Positions 17,256-25,964 of a stretch of DNA of 64,000 nt are shown piece after piece. The notes under the pieces were generated by a model. That model saw nothing but the letters and a program-made list of their open reading frames with translations, was not told the DNA's origin and made no database searches. Source of the DNA: Chania multitudinisentens RB-25 (GTDB lineage Bacteria > Pseudomonadota > Gammaproteobacteria > Enterobacterales > Enterobacteriaceae). Position numbers and translations under genes: made by a program. The stretch lies in assembly GCF_000520015.2 (NCBI RefSeq), contig NZ_CP007044.2, positions 1,488,001-1,552,000 of the forward strand. The letters are read 5' to 3'. The number at the start of each line of letters is the position of its first letter. The first letter of the stretch is position 1.

Positions 17256-17840
17256 ATGACTTCGCTTTACCTTGCATCCGCTTCCCCACGCCGGCGTGAA
17301 TTGCTGACCCTGTTGGGCATCCCGTTTGACATTATTCTGACGCATACCGAAGAACAGCGTCAGAACGGTGAAACGGCGGAAAACTACGTTCGCCGCCTGG
17401 CGCAGGAGAAAGCCCTGGCGGGTGTGGCGTTAGTGCCACAGCCTCGGCCAGTGCTGGGTGCAGATACCATTGTGGTGCTGAATGGGCAAGTGTTGGAAAA
17501 GCCGCACGATGAAGCGCATGCGGCCCAGATGCTGGCCGCCTTATCTGGCAAACGGCATCAGGTGCTGACCGCAGTAGCGGTTGCCGATCGGCATGACATC
17601 CTGTGTCAGTTGGTGGTCACTGAGGTGACATTCCGCAATCTGTCACAACAGGATATTCGCGATTATATCGCAACGGGCGAACCGATGGATAAAGCGGGTG
17701 CCTATGGAATTCAAGGAAAGGGTGGTTGTTTCGTCAGAACGATAACGGGGAGTTATCATGCGGTAATGGGGTTACCGTTGGTCGAAACACATGAGCTGCT
17801 CAGTCATTTTGCCACATTACGGGATGTAAACACCGGTTGA
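17256..17840 (+). CDS. yhdE: Maf-family nucleoside triphosphate pyrophosphatase YhdE
   Basis: A 194-residue house-cleaning enzyme. E. coli YhdE hydrolyses dTTP, UTP and modified pyrimidine nucleotides to monophosphate and pyrophosphate, and overproduction inhibits division. Marks are LASASPRRRELL at the N-terminus (Maf motif), VLGADTIVVLNG near residues 68-79 with the catalytic Asp, and the block DKAGAYGIQGKGGCFVRTI near 148-166. The ATG at 17256 has GAGG upstream overlapping the mreD stop. An upstream in-frame GTG/ATG extension from 17232 is not supported by family alignments known to me. Confidence 0.95.
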   Translation: MTSLYLASASPRRRELLTLLGIPFDIILTHTEEQRQNGETAENYVRRLAQEKALAGVALVPQPRPVLGADTIVVLNGQVLEKPHDEAHAAQMLAALSGKRHQVLTAVAVADRHDILCQLVVTEVTFRNLSQQDIRDYIATGEPMDKAGAYGIQGKGGCFVRTITGSYHAVMGLPLVETHELLSHFATLRDVNTG

Positions 17841-17928
17841 TGGCACCATAAATTTCGCGTTGCAGCCCGTATCGCAGCAACCTGAAAAATGCAGGGCAGG
17901 CATAATCGACCGGCTCTGAGGAGAAAGC

Positions 17929-19398
17929 ATGACAGCTGAGCTATTGGTTAATATTACACCGTCCGAAACACGGGTTGCCTATATCGACGGTGGCATTCTG
18001 CAAGAAATTCATATTGAGCGCGAAGCGAAACGCGGCATCGTCGGCAATATCTACAAGGGGCGTGTCAGCCGGGTGTTGCCGGGGATGCAGGCAGCTTTTG
18101 TTGATATCGGCCTGGATAAGGCGGCCTTCCTGCATGCTTCCGATATCATGCCGCACACCGAATGTGTGGCGGGTGATGAACAAAAAAACTTCCACGTGCG
18201 TGATATTGCTGAACTGGTTCGCCAGGGGCAGGATTTAATGGTGCAGGTGGTGAAAGATCCGCTGGGCACCAAAGGCGCGCGCCTTACCACCGATATCACC
18301 CTGCCTTCACGTTATCTGGTGTTTATGCCAGGAGCTGCGCACGTGGGTGTTTCGCAGCGGATTGAAAGCGAAGCCGAACGCGAGCGGTTGAAATGTGCCG
18401 TGGCAGGTTATTGCGACGATTTGGGTGGTTTTATCATCCGTACCGCAGCAGAAGGGATTGGTGAAGAAGAACTGGCGCAGGATGCTGCCTTTCTTAAACG
18501 CTTGTGGACCAAGGTGATGGAGCGCAAAAAGCGCAATCAGACCAAATACAAGCTGTATGGTGAATTGGCGTTGGCGCAGCGTATTCTGCGTGATTTCGCG
18601 GGGGCTTCTCTGGATCGTATCCGGGTTGATTCCCGCCTGACGTATGACCAACTGGTGGAATTCACCAGCGAATATATTCCAGATATCACCAACAAGCTGG
18701 AGTTGTACGCTGGTAGCCAGCCGATTTTCGACCTTTTCGATGTGGAGAACGAAATCCAGCGCGCGTTGGAACGCAAGGTTGAGCTGAAATCCGGCGGTTA
18801 CCTGATTATCGATCAAACCGAAGCCATGACGACCGTTGATATCAATACCGGGGCGTTTGTTGGCCACCGTAATCTTGATGAAACCATCTTCAATACCAAT
18901 ATTGAAGCGACGCAAGCCATTGCCCGTCAACTGCGATTACGCAATCTGGGGGGGATTATCATCATTGATTTCATTGATATGAACAATGAAGATCACCGCC
19001 GCCGGGTATTGCACTCGCTGGAGCAAGCGCTGAGTAAAGATCGCGTTAAAACCACAATTAACGGTTTCTCTCAGCTAGGCTTAGTGGAAATGACACGTAA
19101 GCGCACACGTGAAAGCATTGAACACGTGCTGTGTCACGATTGCCCTACCTGTCATGGCCGTGGAACGCTGAAAACGGTGGAAACCGTTTGTTATGAGATC
19201 ATGCGTGAGATTGTGCGCGTACATCATGCCTACGATTCCGATCGTTTCCTGGTTTACGCTTCAGCGGCGGTGGGTGAGGCGCTGAAAGGCGAAGAATCCC
19301 ATGCGATGGCCGAAGTGGAAATCTTCGTCGGTAAACAGGTCAAGGTGCAGATTGAACCCTTGTACAGCCAAGAACAGTTTGACGTTGTGATGATGTGA
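17929..19398 (+). CDS. rng: Ribonuclease G
   Basis: A 489-residue endoribonuclease (same length as E. coli Rng/CafA) that matures the 5' end of 16S rRNA and degrades some mRNAs, including adhE. An S1 RNA-binding domain lies at about residues 37-127 (GNIYKGRVSRVLPGMQAAFVD). The catalytic DNase-like core carries TTVDINTGAFVGHRNLDETI near 302-321 and IIIIDFIDM near 343-351, with the two Mg-binding Asp residues. The zinc-link cysteines CHDCPTCHGRG near 404-414 join the dimer. AGGAG precedes the ATG. Confidence 0.98.
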   Translation: MTAELLVNITPSETRVAYIDGGILQEIHIEREAKRGIVGNIYKGRVSRVLPGMQAAFVDIGLDKAAFLHASDIMPHTECVAGDEQKNFHVRDIAELVRQGQDLMVQVVKDPLGTKGARLTTDITLPSRYLVFMPGAAHVGVSQRIESEAERERLKCAVAGYCDDLGGFIIRTAAEGIGEEELAQDAAFLKRLWTKVMERKKRNQTKYKLYGELALAQRILRDFAGASLDRIRVDSRLTYDQLVEFTSEYIPDITNKLELYAGSQPIFDLFDVENEIQRALERKVELKSGGYLIIDQTEAMTTVDINTGAFVGHRNLDETIFNTNIEATQAIARQLRLRNLGGIIIIDFIDMNNEDHRRRVLHSLEQALSKDRVKTTINGFSQLGLVEMTRKRTRESIEHVLCHDCPTCHGRGTLKTVETVCYEIMREIVRVHHAYDSDRFLVYASAAVGEALKGEESHAMAEVEIFVGKQVKVQIEPLYSQEQFDVVMM

Positions 19399-19418
19399 GG
19401 CGTTTTCTCTCATCTCCA

Positions 19419-19516
19419 CTCTTTCCCCAAAGGGCAAGAGAAAAACGGCTGGTGAGTTCAATGGGAAACAATAAGTGATATTGAACTCCGCCAGTGCCTC
19501 TTTCTTTGGGAAAGAG
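19419..19516. repeat. Large imperfect inverted repeat between rng and yhdP
   Basis: Two nested stems: outer CTCTTTCCCCAAAG (from 19419) with CTTTGGGAAAGAG (to 19516), one base bulged; inner GAGTTCAAT (19454-19462) with ATTGAACTC (19480-19488), a perfect nine-base match, flanked by CTGG and CCAG. The whole 98-base segment could fold into one long hairpin and looks like a small dispersed repeat or MITE. It lies within the rng-yhdP gap and would be transcribed with the operon. The CTTTCCC arm is shared with the repeat at 11023. Confidence 0.7.
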
Positions 19517-19572
19517 ACGGGCAAAAGTGAAGCAATTCCCGTTGCCAAGGCAACGGATGCAAGGAGAAAGGC

Positions 19573-22500
19573 GTGAAGCGACTGCCCAGGCTTCTGTTCG
19601 CAACAGGCGCCATTTTAATCGTTGTTGTGGCGTTGCTGATCAGCGGGTTGCGTCTGTTGTTACCTGAGCTGAACAACTATCGCTCTCAATTGCTGGAGAA
19701 AGTGCAGGCGATCTCTGAGGTTCCCGTTGAAGCTGATTTTGTGCAGGGCAGTTGGGAAACCTTCGGGCCAACGTTGGAAGCCCGTAATATTCGCGTGGTA
19801 TTGCCCAATAGCACGATGCAGATCGAACGGCTTACTCTGGCGCTGGACGTGTGGCAATCTTTGCTGCATTGGCGTTGGCAGTTCCGCGATTTGACCTTCC
19901 ACCGATTACAGTTCGATCTCAATGCCGCATTTGGCGGTGAGGGCAGTGGCGGGCTTGCACCCAACAGAATCAGCGATCTGTTTCTTTACCAGCTGGATCA
20001 CTTCGATCTGCGTGATAGCCGGATCTCTTTCCTCACCCCATCAGGGGAACGCGCCGAATTCCACATCCCGCAATTAACCTGGCTGAACAGCGATAACCGC
20101 CACCGTGCTGAGGGGCAGATTAGCCTTTCTACTCTTAATGGGCAGCATGGCGTGGTGCAACTGCGCCTGGATATGCGCGATGAGCATGGCCTGCTGAATA
20201 CCGGTACGATCTATATGCAGGCCGATGATATCGACATGAAGCCGTGGTTTAGCCGCTGGTTGCGGGCCAACACCGGTCTGGAAAGTGCTGATTTCAGCCT
20301 CGCGGCCTGGCTCAATATCAAGAATGGCGAAATTTATAGCGGCAATGCCTTGCTCAAACAAGGGGTTGCTCGTTGGGTAGCTGGCGATGCAACGCATCGT
20401 TTGGATGTGGATAATCTGGCCCTGGCGTTAAACCGCGAAGGTCACGGCTGGCAGGTTAATGTGCCGCAGTTGAATAACCTGCAAACCGACGGGCAAGCCT
20501 GGTCAGCAGGCACTTTAACGGCGCTGTGGTTGCCGGAAAATAACCAGTTTATGGGGCCCAATCAGAATGAGGAACTGCGTATCCGTGCGGCGGGTATTCA
20601 GCTTGAGCGGCTAGAGGCCTTGTTACCGACTTTCTCTTTCCTCAGCCCAAACGTGTTGGAACGCTGGAGAGATCTACAGCCGCAGGGCAAGCTCCAGGCA
20701 CTGGCACTGGATATCCCGCTGCGGCAGCCGGAGAAAACCCGTTTTCAGGCACAGTGGCAGGATCTGAGCTGGCAACCGTGGAAATTGCTGCCGGGAGTGG
20801 ATCATTTTTCTGGGGCACTCTCCGGCAGTGTGGAAAAGGGGCGTTTGACGGTGGGGTTGCATAACAGCACGCTGCCTTATGGCGACATGTTTCGCGCACC
20901 GCTGGAAATCAGCCGGGCGAGTGGGGTCTTAACCTGGCAGAACAACAGTCAAGGTTGGGAACTGGCCAGCAAAGATTTGGATGTGCAAGCCAAATCGCTG
21001 TGGATTAATGGCGATTTCCGTTATCAGCAACCGGCCAACGATGCTCCTCGGCTGGATATTCTCGCTGGCATTCGGCTCAAAGATGCTGCCGATGCCTGGC
21101 GTTACTTCCCTGAACCACTGATGGGTAAGAAGCTGGTGGATTATCTGAGTGGCGCTCTTCAAGGAGGCCAGGTGGATACCGCCTCACTGATTTACGCCGG
21201 TAATCCACATCATTTCCCGTTCCGGCAGCAAGACGGGCAGTTCCAGGTTTATGCCCCGTTGCGCCATGCTACTTTCCAATTCCAACCGGAGTGGCCTGCC
21301 TTGGCGGATTTGGCGATCGATCTCGATTTCGTCAACGATGGCCTGTGGATGAATGCGCCACAGACCCGGTTGGGTAATGTGGCGGGAAGGAATGTCACCG
21401 CCGTGATCCCGGATTATCTGAAGCAAAAGCTGTTTGTTGACGCGGATATCGCTGGAACCGGGCAGGAAGTGCATGAGTATTTTAAACAGACGCCGCTGGA
21501 TGAATCGGTAGGGGCAGCGTTGGATGAACTGCGGGTGGGCGGCCCTGTCAGTGGGCGCTTACATCTTGATATCCCGTTACAGGGTGGGCAGGTCTTGGCA
21601 ACCGGTGAGGTGGCACTGCGTAATAATTCGTTGTTGGTGCAACCGCTGGCAAGCCAGTTGGAGAATGTGACCGGCAAATTCCGCTTCAACAACGGGGATC
21701 TGGAGAGTGACACGCTGACGGCTAACTGGTTTGATCAACCGCTGGCTATCAACTTCACGACGCAGGAAGGGCAGCCGGATTATCGGGTTAACGTGGCACT
21801 GAAAGGTGATTGGCACCCGGCCAAATTGGCTGGGATACCGCCTGAAGTGGCTAAGTCTCTTGATGGTAGCGCGTCATGGCAGAGCCAGATCGCTATCCAG
21901 CTGCCGCATCAGGGCGAGCCCAGCTATGAAGTGGGGGTTAACGCCGAACTCAAAAAAGTAAGCAGTTACTTACCCGCACCACTCAGTAAATCGGCTGGGG
22001 ACGTTTTGCCCGTTAACCTGAAGGTGCAAGGCGGCCTGAATGGATTCACGCTTAACGGCAGCGCAGGTAAGCAAAATCATTTCAACAGCGAATGGCTGCT
22101 GGCCGACCAGCAGGTAACGCTGGCGCGTGCTGCGTGGCAAACCGGTGGCAGCGCGGTGCCTGAATTACCCAAAGACCAAGCATTGATCCTGAATTTGCCC
22201 GCGTTGGATGGCGAACAATGGCTGGCGCTGTTGGCACCCGCGTTCAAACAAGGGGGAGAAGCTGGCAAGGTGGGCAATTTCAGTTTCCCAACCGCGATAA
22301 CGCTTCAAACGCCGCAGCTTTTGCTGGGTGGGCAAGCGTGGCACAACCTCCAGTTGGCGGTGGGGAAACAGCTTGGGGGCATGAGGAGCATCACCGCCAA
22401 GGGGAATGAAATCGACGGCAGTCTGCACATGCCTGCTCAGGGTACGTGGCGGGCGGATCTCAACTATCTTTATTATAACCCGCAGTTTTCCGACGATAAA

Positions 22501-23382
22501 AATACTGCAGGCGCTGCCAACCCGCTGGTTGCTGACGCCATTGAATTCCATGATTGGCCGCCGTTCATGTTGCGCTGTGAATCATGTTGGATGCTCGGGC
22601 AGAAATTGGGCAGAGTGGAAGCCGATCTGAAAAATAACGGCGACTCTCTGGTTCTGACGCATGGCCTGGTGGATACCGGCCAGGGCCGTATGACGGTGAC
22701 TGGCTTATGGAAACAGAACAGCCGCGAAGAACGCAGCGCACTGCAAGGTAAACTGCTGGGCAGCAGGCTCGATCAAACCATGAGTTTCTTCGGCGTCACT
22801 ACTCCGCTGACAGGCGCACCCTACACGATTGATTTTGATCTGTACTGGCATGGGCGGCCATGGAAACCGCAAATCAATACGCTGAATGGCACCATGAAGA
22901 TTAATCTGGGCAAAGGTGAGATTGAAAACATTGGTGGTGGTCGGGCTGGTCAGTTGTTGCGGTTGGTGAGTTTTGACGCCTTGCTGCGCAAGCTGCAATT
23001 CGATTTCAGGGATACGTTTGGCAATGGTTTCTACTTTGACTCCATACGCGGCAACATCCGCACGAAAGATGGCATAATGCATACAGATAATTTATTTATC
23101 GATGGGTTGTCGGCCGATATTGCCATGAGCGGCCAGGTTGATCTGGTTCGCCGCCAGATTGATATGCAGGCGGTGGTAGCCCCTGAGCTTTCGGCCACGG
23201 TGGGCGTCGCTACGGCATTTGTGATTAACCCGATTGTCGGTGCGGCGGTGTTTGCTGCTTCGAGGGTATTGGGGCCGCTGTGGAGCAAGATCTCCTTCAT
23301 TCGCTATGACATCAGCGGCAGCCTGGATCAGCCCAGTATCAATGAAGTGTTGCGTAAGCCAAAAGAGGAGAAGGCGCCATGA
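19573..23382 (+). CDS. yhdP: AsmA-like envelope protein YhdP (phospholipid transport)
   Basis: A 1269-residue bitopic protein (E. coli YhdP 1266). An N-terminal membrane helix (LLFATGAILIVVVALLISGL, residues about 7-26) anchors a long periplasmic repeating beta-groove domain thought to carry phospholipids from inner to outer membrane, overlapping in function with TamB and YdbH. The C-terminal AsmA-type part includes LGKGEIENIGGGRAGQLLRL near residue 1115 and the conserved DIAMSGQVDLVRRQIDMQ near 1184. GTG start with AGGAG 6 bases upstream. Its last four bases overlap the next gene. Confidence 0.94.
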   Translation: MKRLPRLLFATGAILIVVVALLISGLRLLLPELNNYRSQLLEKVQAISEVPVEADFVQGSWETFGPTLEARNIRVVLPNSTMQIERLTLALDVWQSLLHWRWQFRDLTFHRLQFDLNAAFGGEGSGGLAPNRISDLFLYQLDHFDLRDSRISFLTPSGERAEFHIPQLTWLNSDNRHRAEGQISLSTLNGQHGVVQLRLDMRDEHGLLNTGTIYMQADDIDMKPWFSRWLRANTGLESADFSLAAWLNIKNGEIYSGNALLKQGVARWVAGDATHRLDVDNLALALNREGHGWQVNVPQLNNLQTDGQAWSAGTLTALWLPENNQFMGPNQNEELRIRAAGIQLERLEALLPTFSFLSPNVLERWRDLQPQGKLQALALDIPLRQPEKTRFQAQWQDLSWQPWKLLPGVDHFSGALSGSVEKGRLTVGLHNSTLPYGDMFRAPLEISRASGVLTWQNNSQGWELASKDLDVQAKSLWINGDFRYQQPANDAPRLDILAGIRLKDAADAWRYFPEPLMGKKLVDYLSGALQGGQVDTASLIYAGNPHHFPFRQQDGQFQVYAPLRHATFQFQPEWPALADLAIDLDFVNDGLWMNAPQTRLGNVAGRNVTAVIPDYLKQKLFVDADIAGTGQEVHEYFKQTPLDESVGAALDELRVGGPVSGRLHLDIPLQGGQVLATGEVALRNNSLLVQPLASQLENVTGKFRFNNGDLESDTLTANWFDQPLAINFTTQEGQPDYRVNVALKGDWHPAKLAGIPPEVAKSLDGSASWQSQIAIQLPHQGEPSYEVGVNAELKKVSSYLPAPLSKSAGDVLPVNLKVQGGLNGFTLNGSAGKQNHFNSEWLLADQQVTLARAAWQTGGSAVPELPKDQALILNLPALDGEQWLALLAPAFKQGGEAGKVGNFSFPTAITLQTPQLLLGGQAWHNLQLAVGKQLGGMRSITAKGNEIDGSLHMPAQGTWRADLNYLYYNPQFSDDKNTAGAANPLVADAIEFHDWPPFMLRCESCWMLGQKLGRVEADLKNNGDSLVLTHGLVDTGQGRMTVTGLWKQNSREERSALQGKLLGSRLDQTMSFFGVTTPLTGAPYTIDFDLYWHGRPWKPQINTLNGTMKINLGKGEIENIGGGRAGQLLRLVSFDALLRKLQFDFRDTFGNGFYFDSIRGNIRTKDGIMHTDNLFIDGLSADIAMSGQVDLVRRQIDMQAVVAPELSATVGVATAFVINPIVGAAVFAASRVLGPLWSKISFIRYDISGSLDQPSINEVLRKPKEEKAP

Positions 23383-24239
23383 AAAATGCTAATGTGGCAT
23401 TGTTACAACTGTGCAGTGGCGATCAGGTGCGCGATAACCTGGCCCAGATTGAACAGCAGATCAAGCAGCTCAATGCAGGGGTAAAACTGGTCATGACGCC
23501 GGAAAACGCGTTGTTATTTGCCAACGCGGCGGCCTATCGGGAACATGCAGAACGTCAAGGTGATGGGCCGTTACAACAGGCGGTGCGTGAAATGGCCCGC
23601 CGTTATGGCGTATGGCTGTTAGTGGGCTCTATGCCGCTGATTAGCCGTGAAGATCCACAGCGCATCACAACCAGCAGCCTGTTATTTGACGATCAGGGTG
23701 AAATTCGGGCGCGTTACGACAAAATGCATATGTTTGACGTGGATATCAACGATATGCATGCGCATTATCGTGAGTCGGATACCTACCAGCATGGCCAGCA
23801 ATTGACGGTGGTTGATACCCCCGTTGGGCGTTTGGGGATGACGATTTGCTACGATTTACGTTTCCCTGGCTTGTATCAGGCGCTGCGCGCACAAGGGGCA
23901 GAGCTGATCTCGATCCCTGCGGCATTTACCCGCCTCACTGGTGAAGCGCACTGGGAGATCCTGCTGCGCGCACGGGCTATTGAGAACCAGTGTGTGATTC
24001 TGGCCCCGGCACAGGTTGGCCGCCATGGAGCCACTCGCCGCACCTGGGGCCATTCTATGGCGGTTGATGGCTGGGGTAACGTGCTGGTAGAGAACGCCGA
24101 TAGAGTCTCCGCATTGAAGGTGCGTGTGGATATTGGCGCGTTGAAAACCATCCGGGCCCAGATGCCGGTGATGCAACACAACAGATTCCAGCCGTCGCTG
24201 ATTGCGCCGGTTGAACCCTCCTCCTCACATAAAGAGTGA
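23379..24239 (+). CDS. Carbon-nitrogen hydrolase, Nit1-type (deaminated glutathione amidase-like)
   Basis: A 286-residue nitrilase-superfamily amidase. The Glu-Lys-Cys triad is visible: Glu in MTPENALLFANAA near residue 42, Lys in ARYDKMHMFDVDI near 114, and Cys in MTICYDLRFPGLYQ near 154. The spacing and the MHMFDVD motif are those of Nit1 enzymes, which repair deaminated glutathione made by transaminase side reactions. Activity here is inferred. The start overlaps the yhdP stop (ATGA) and tldD follows after 6 bases, so it belongs to the yhdP-tldD transcript. In E. coli, from memory, yhdP is followed directly by tldD without this gene. Confidence 0.88.
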   Translation: MKNANVALLQLCSGDQVRDNLAQIEQQIKQLNAGVKLVMTPENALLFANAAAYREHAERQGDGPLQQAVREMARRYGVWLLVGSMPLISREDPQRITTSSLLFDDQGEIRARYDKMHMFDVDINDMHAHYRESDTYQHGQQLTVVDTPVGRLGMTICYDLRFPGLYQALRAQGAELISIPAAFTRLTGEAHWEILLRARAIENQCVILAPAQVGRHGATRRTWGHSMAVDGWGNVLVENADRVSALKVRVDIGALKTIRAQMPVMQHNRFQPSLIAPVEPSSSHKE

Positions 24240-24245
24240 AAAATT

Positions 24246-25691
24246 ATGAGCCTGACGTTTGTCAGTGAGCAATTACTCGCTGTAAATAAGCTGAGTCACC
24301 AAGACCTGTTCTCCGTATTGGGTCAACTGGCTGAACGGCGCCTCGATTATGCCGATCTCTATTTTCAATCCAGCTACCATGAAGCCTGGGTGATTGAGGA
24401 CAGCATTATCAAAGATGGCTCTTACAATATCGATCAGGGGGTTGGCGTGCGTGCTGTCAGCGGTGAAAAAACCGGCTTTGCCTACGCAGACCAAATCACC
24501 CTGAATGCTTTGCACCAGAGTGCTCAGGCGGCACGCAGTATTGTGCGCGAAAGTGGCAACGGCAAAGTCCAGACGTTGGGTGAAATCAGCCACCAAGCGC
24601 TGTATCCGCTGCTTGATCCATTACAGAGCCTGTCGCGGGAGGAGAAAATTGCCCTGCTGCACCGGGTGGATAAAGTTGCGCGCGCTGCCGATAAACGTGT
24701 GCAGGAAGTCACGGCCAGCATCACCGGTGTCTATGAACAGGTGCTGGTCGCGGCCACCGATGGCACGCTGGCGGCGGATGTTCGCCCATTGGTGCGGTTT
24801 TCTGTCAGCGTGCTGGTAGAAGAAGACGGCAAGCGCGAGCGTGGGGCCAGCGGCGGCGGCGGCCGTTTTGGTTATGACTATTTTCTGGAAAGCGTCGATG
24901 GCAAAGTGCGTGCTGATGCGTTTGCCGAAGAAGCGGTGCGTATGGCGTTGATCAATCTTTCGGCTGTTGCAGCCCCTGCGGGCACCATGCCGGTGGTGCT
25001 GGGTGCGGGTTGGCCAGGTGTGCTGTTGCATGAAGCGGTCGGCCATGGATTGGAAGGTGATTTCAATCGCCGTGGTACATCCGTATTCAGCGGCCAGATA
25101 GGCCAATTGGTGGCTTCCGAACTTTGTACCGTGGTGGATGATGGTACTCTTCAGGGCCGCCGTGGTTCACTGGCGATTGATGATGAAGGGGTGCCGGGTC
25201 AATATAATGTACTGATCGAGAACGGTATTCTGAAAGGTTATATGCAGGATAAACTTAATGCGCGCTTGATGGGCGTTGCACCCACCGGTAATGGCCGCCG
25301 TGAATCTTATGCTCATTTGCCAATGCCGCGTATGACTAATACTTATATGCTGGCAGGGAAGTCGACACCAGAAGATATTATTGCCAGCGTGGAATACGGC
25401 CTGTATGCCCCCAATTTTGGCGGTGGACAAGTGGATATCACTTCCGGCAAATTCGTGTTTTCAACCTCAGAAGCTTATTTAATCGAAAAGGGCCGTATCA
25501 CTAAGCCCGTTAAAGGCGCAACGCTGATCGGTTCCGGTATTGAGGCGATGCAGCAGATTTCGATGGTTGGTAACGATCTGGCACTGGATAAAGGTGTTGG
25601 GGTGTGCGGCAAGGAAGGGCAGAGCCTGCCGGTTGGTGTCGGCCAGCCAACGCTGAAACTGGATTCTTTAACCGTCGGTGGCACCGCGTAA
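24246..25691 (+). CDS. tldD: TldD metalloprotease subunit
   Basis: A 481-residue subunit (same length as E. coli) of the TldD/TldE protease, which trims microcin B17 precursors and degrades unfolded peptides such as CcdA. The metal-binding HEAVGH followed by GLEGD is at residues about 262-272, and the C-terminal GSGIEAMQQISMVGNDL and GVCGKEGQSLPVGVGQPTL blocks are family hallmarks. The partner TldE (PmbA) is encoded about 25 kb away at 50586, on the other side of the accessory region. Confidence 0.97.
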   Translation: MSLTFVSEQLLAVNKLSHQDLFSVLGQLAERRLDYADLYFQSSYHEAWVIEDSIIKDGSYNIDQGVGVRAVSGEKTGFAYADQITLNALHQSAQAARSIVRESGNGKVQTLGEISHQALYPLLDPLQSLSREEKIALLHRVDKVARAADKRVQEVTASITGVYEQVLVAATDGTLAADVRPLVRFSVSVLVEEDGKRERGASGGGGRFGYDYFLESVDGKVRADAFAEEAVRMALINLSAVAAPAGTMPVVLGAGWPGVLLHEAVGHGLEGDFNRRGTSVFSGQIGQLVASELCTVVDDGTLQGRRGSLAIDDEGVPGQYNVLIENGILKGYMQDKLNARLMGVAPTGNGRRESYAHLPMPRMTNTYMLAGKSTPEDIIASVEYGLYAPNFGGGQVDITSGKFVFSTSEAYLIEKGRITKPVKGATLIGSGIEAMQQISMVGNDLALDKGVGVCGKEGQSLPVGVGQPTLKLDSLTVGGTA

Positions 25692-25711
25692 TTTAGGTTA
25701 AAGATCCACAG

Positions 25712-25736
25712 AGAGGGCGAAAGCCCTCTTTTTATA
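25712..25736 (+). terminator. Rho-independent terminator after tldD
   Basis: AGAGGGC (25712-25718), a GAAA loop and GCCCTCT (25723-25729) are followed directly by a T-run. This ends the mre-yhdP-tldD side of the map. Beyond it the sequence becomes AT-rich up to the cdi locus. Confidence 0.93.
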
Positions 25737-25964
25737 TTTTAGGCAGCCAAAGAAAAGATTATTTTATAGCATAATTGGCTGGTGATATTATTTACGGTAA
25801 ATAAAAGAAACTACATAAAAATGTTTTCAGTTATTTGCAACTGTCCAACTTGGGAATGTTCCTGATTACTCGTTGATTGAGTAATTAAAGCGTAAAATGG
25901 CTGCTTGTATGGTGCAGAGATATTTCGCTAGAATGCACCAAAATTATTAAAGTGGTTTATTTTA

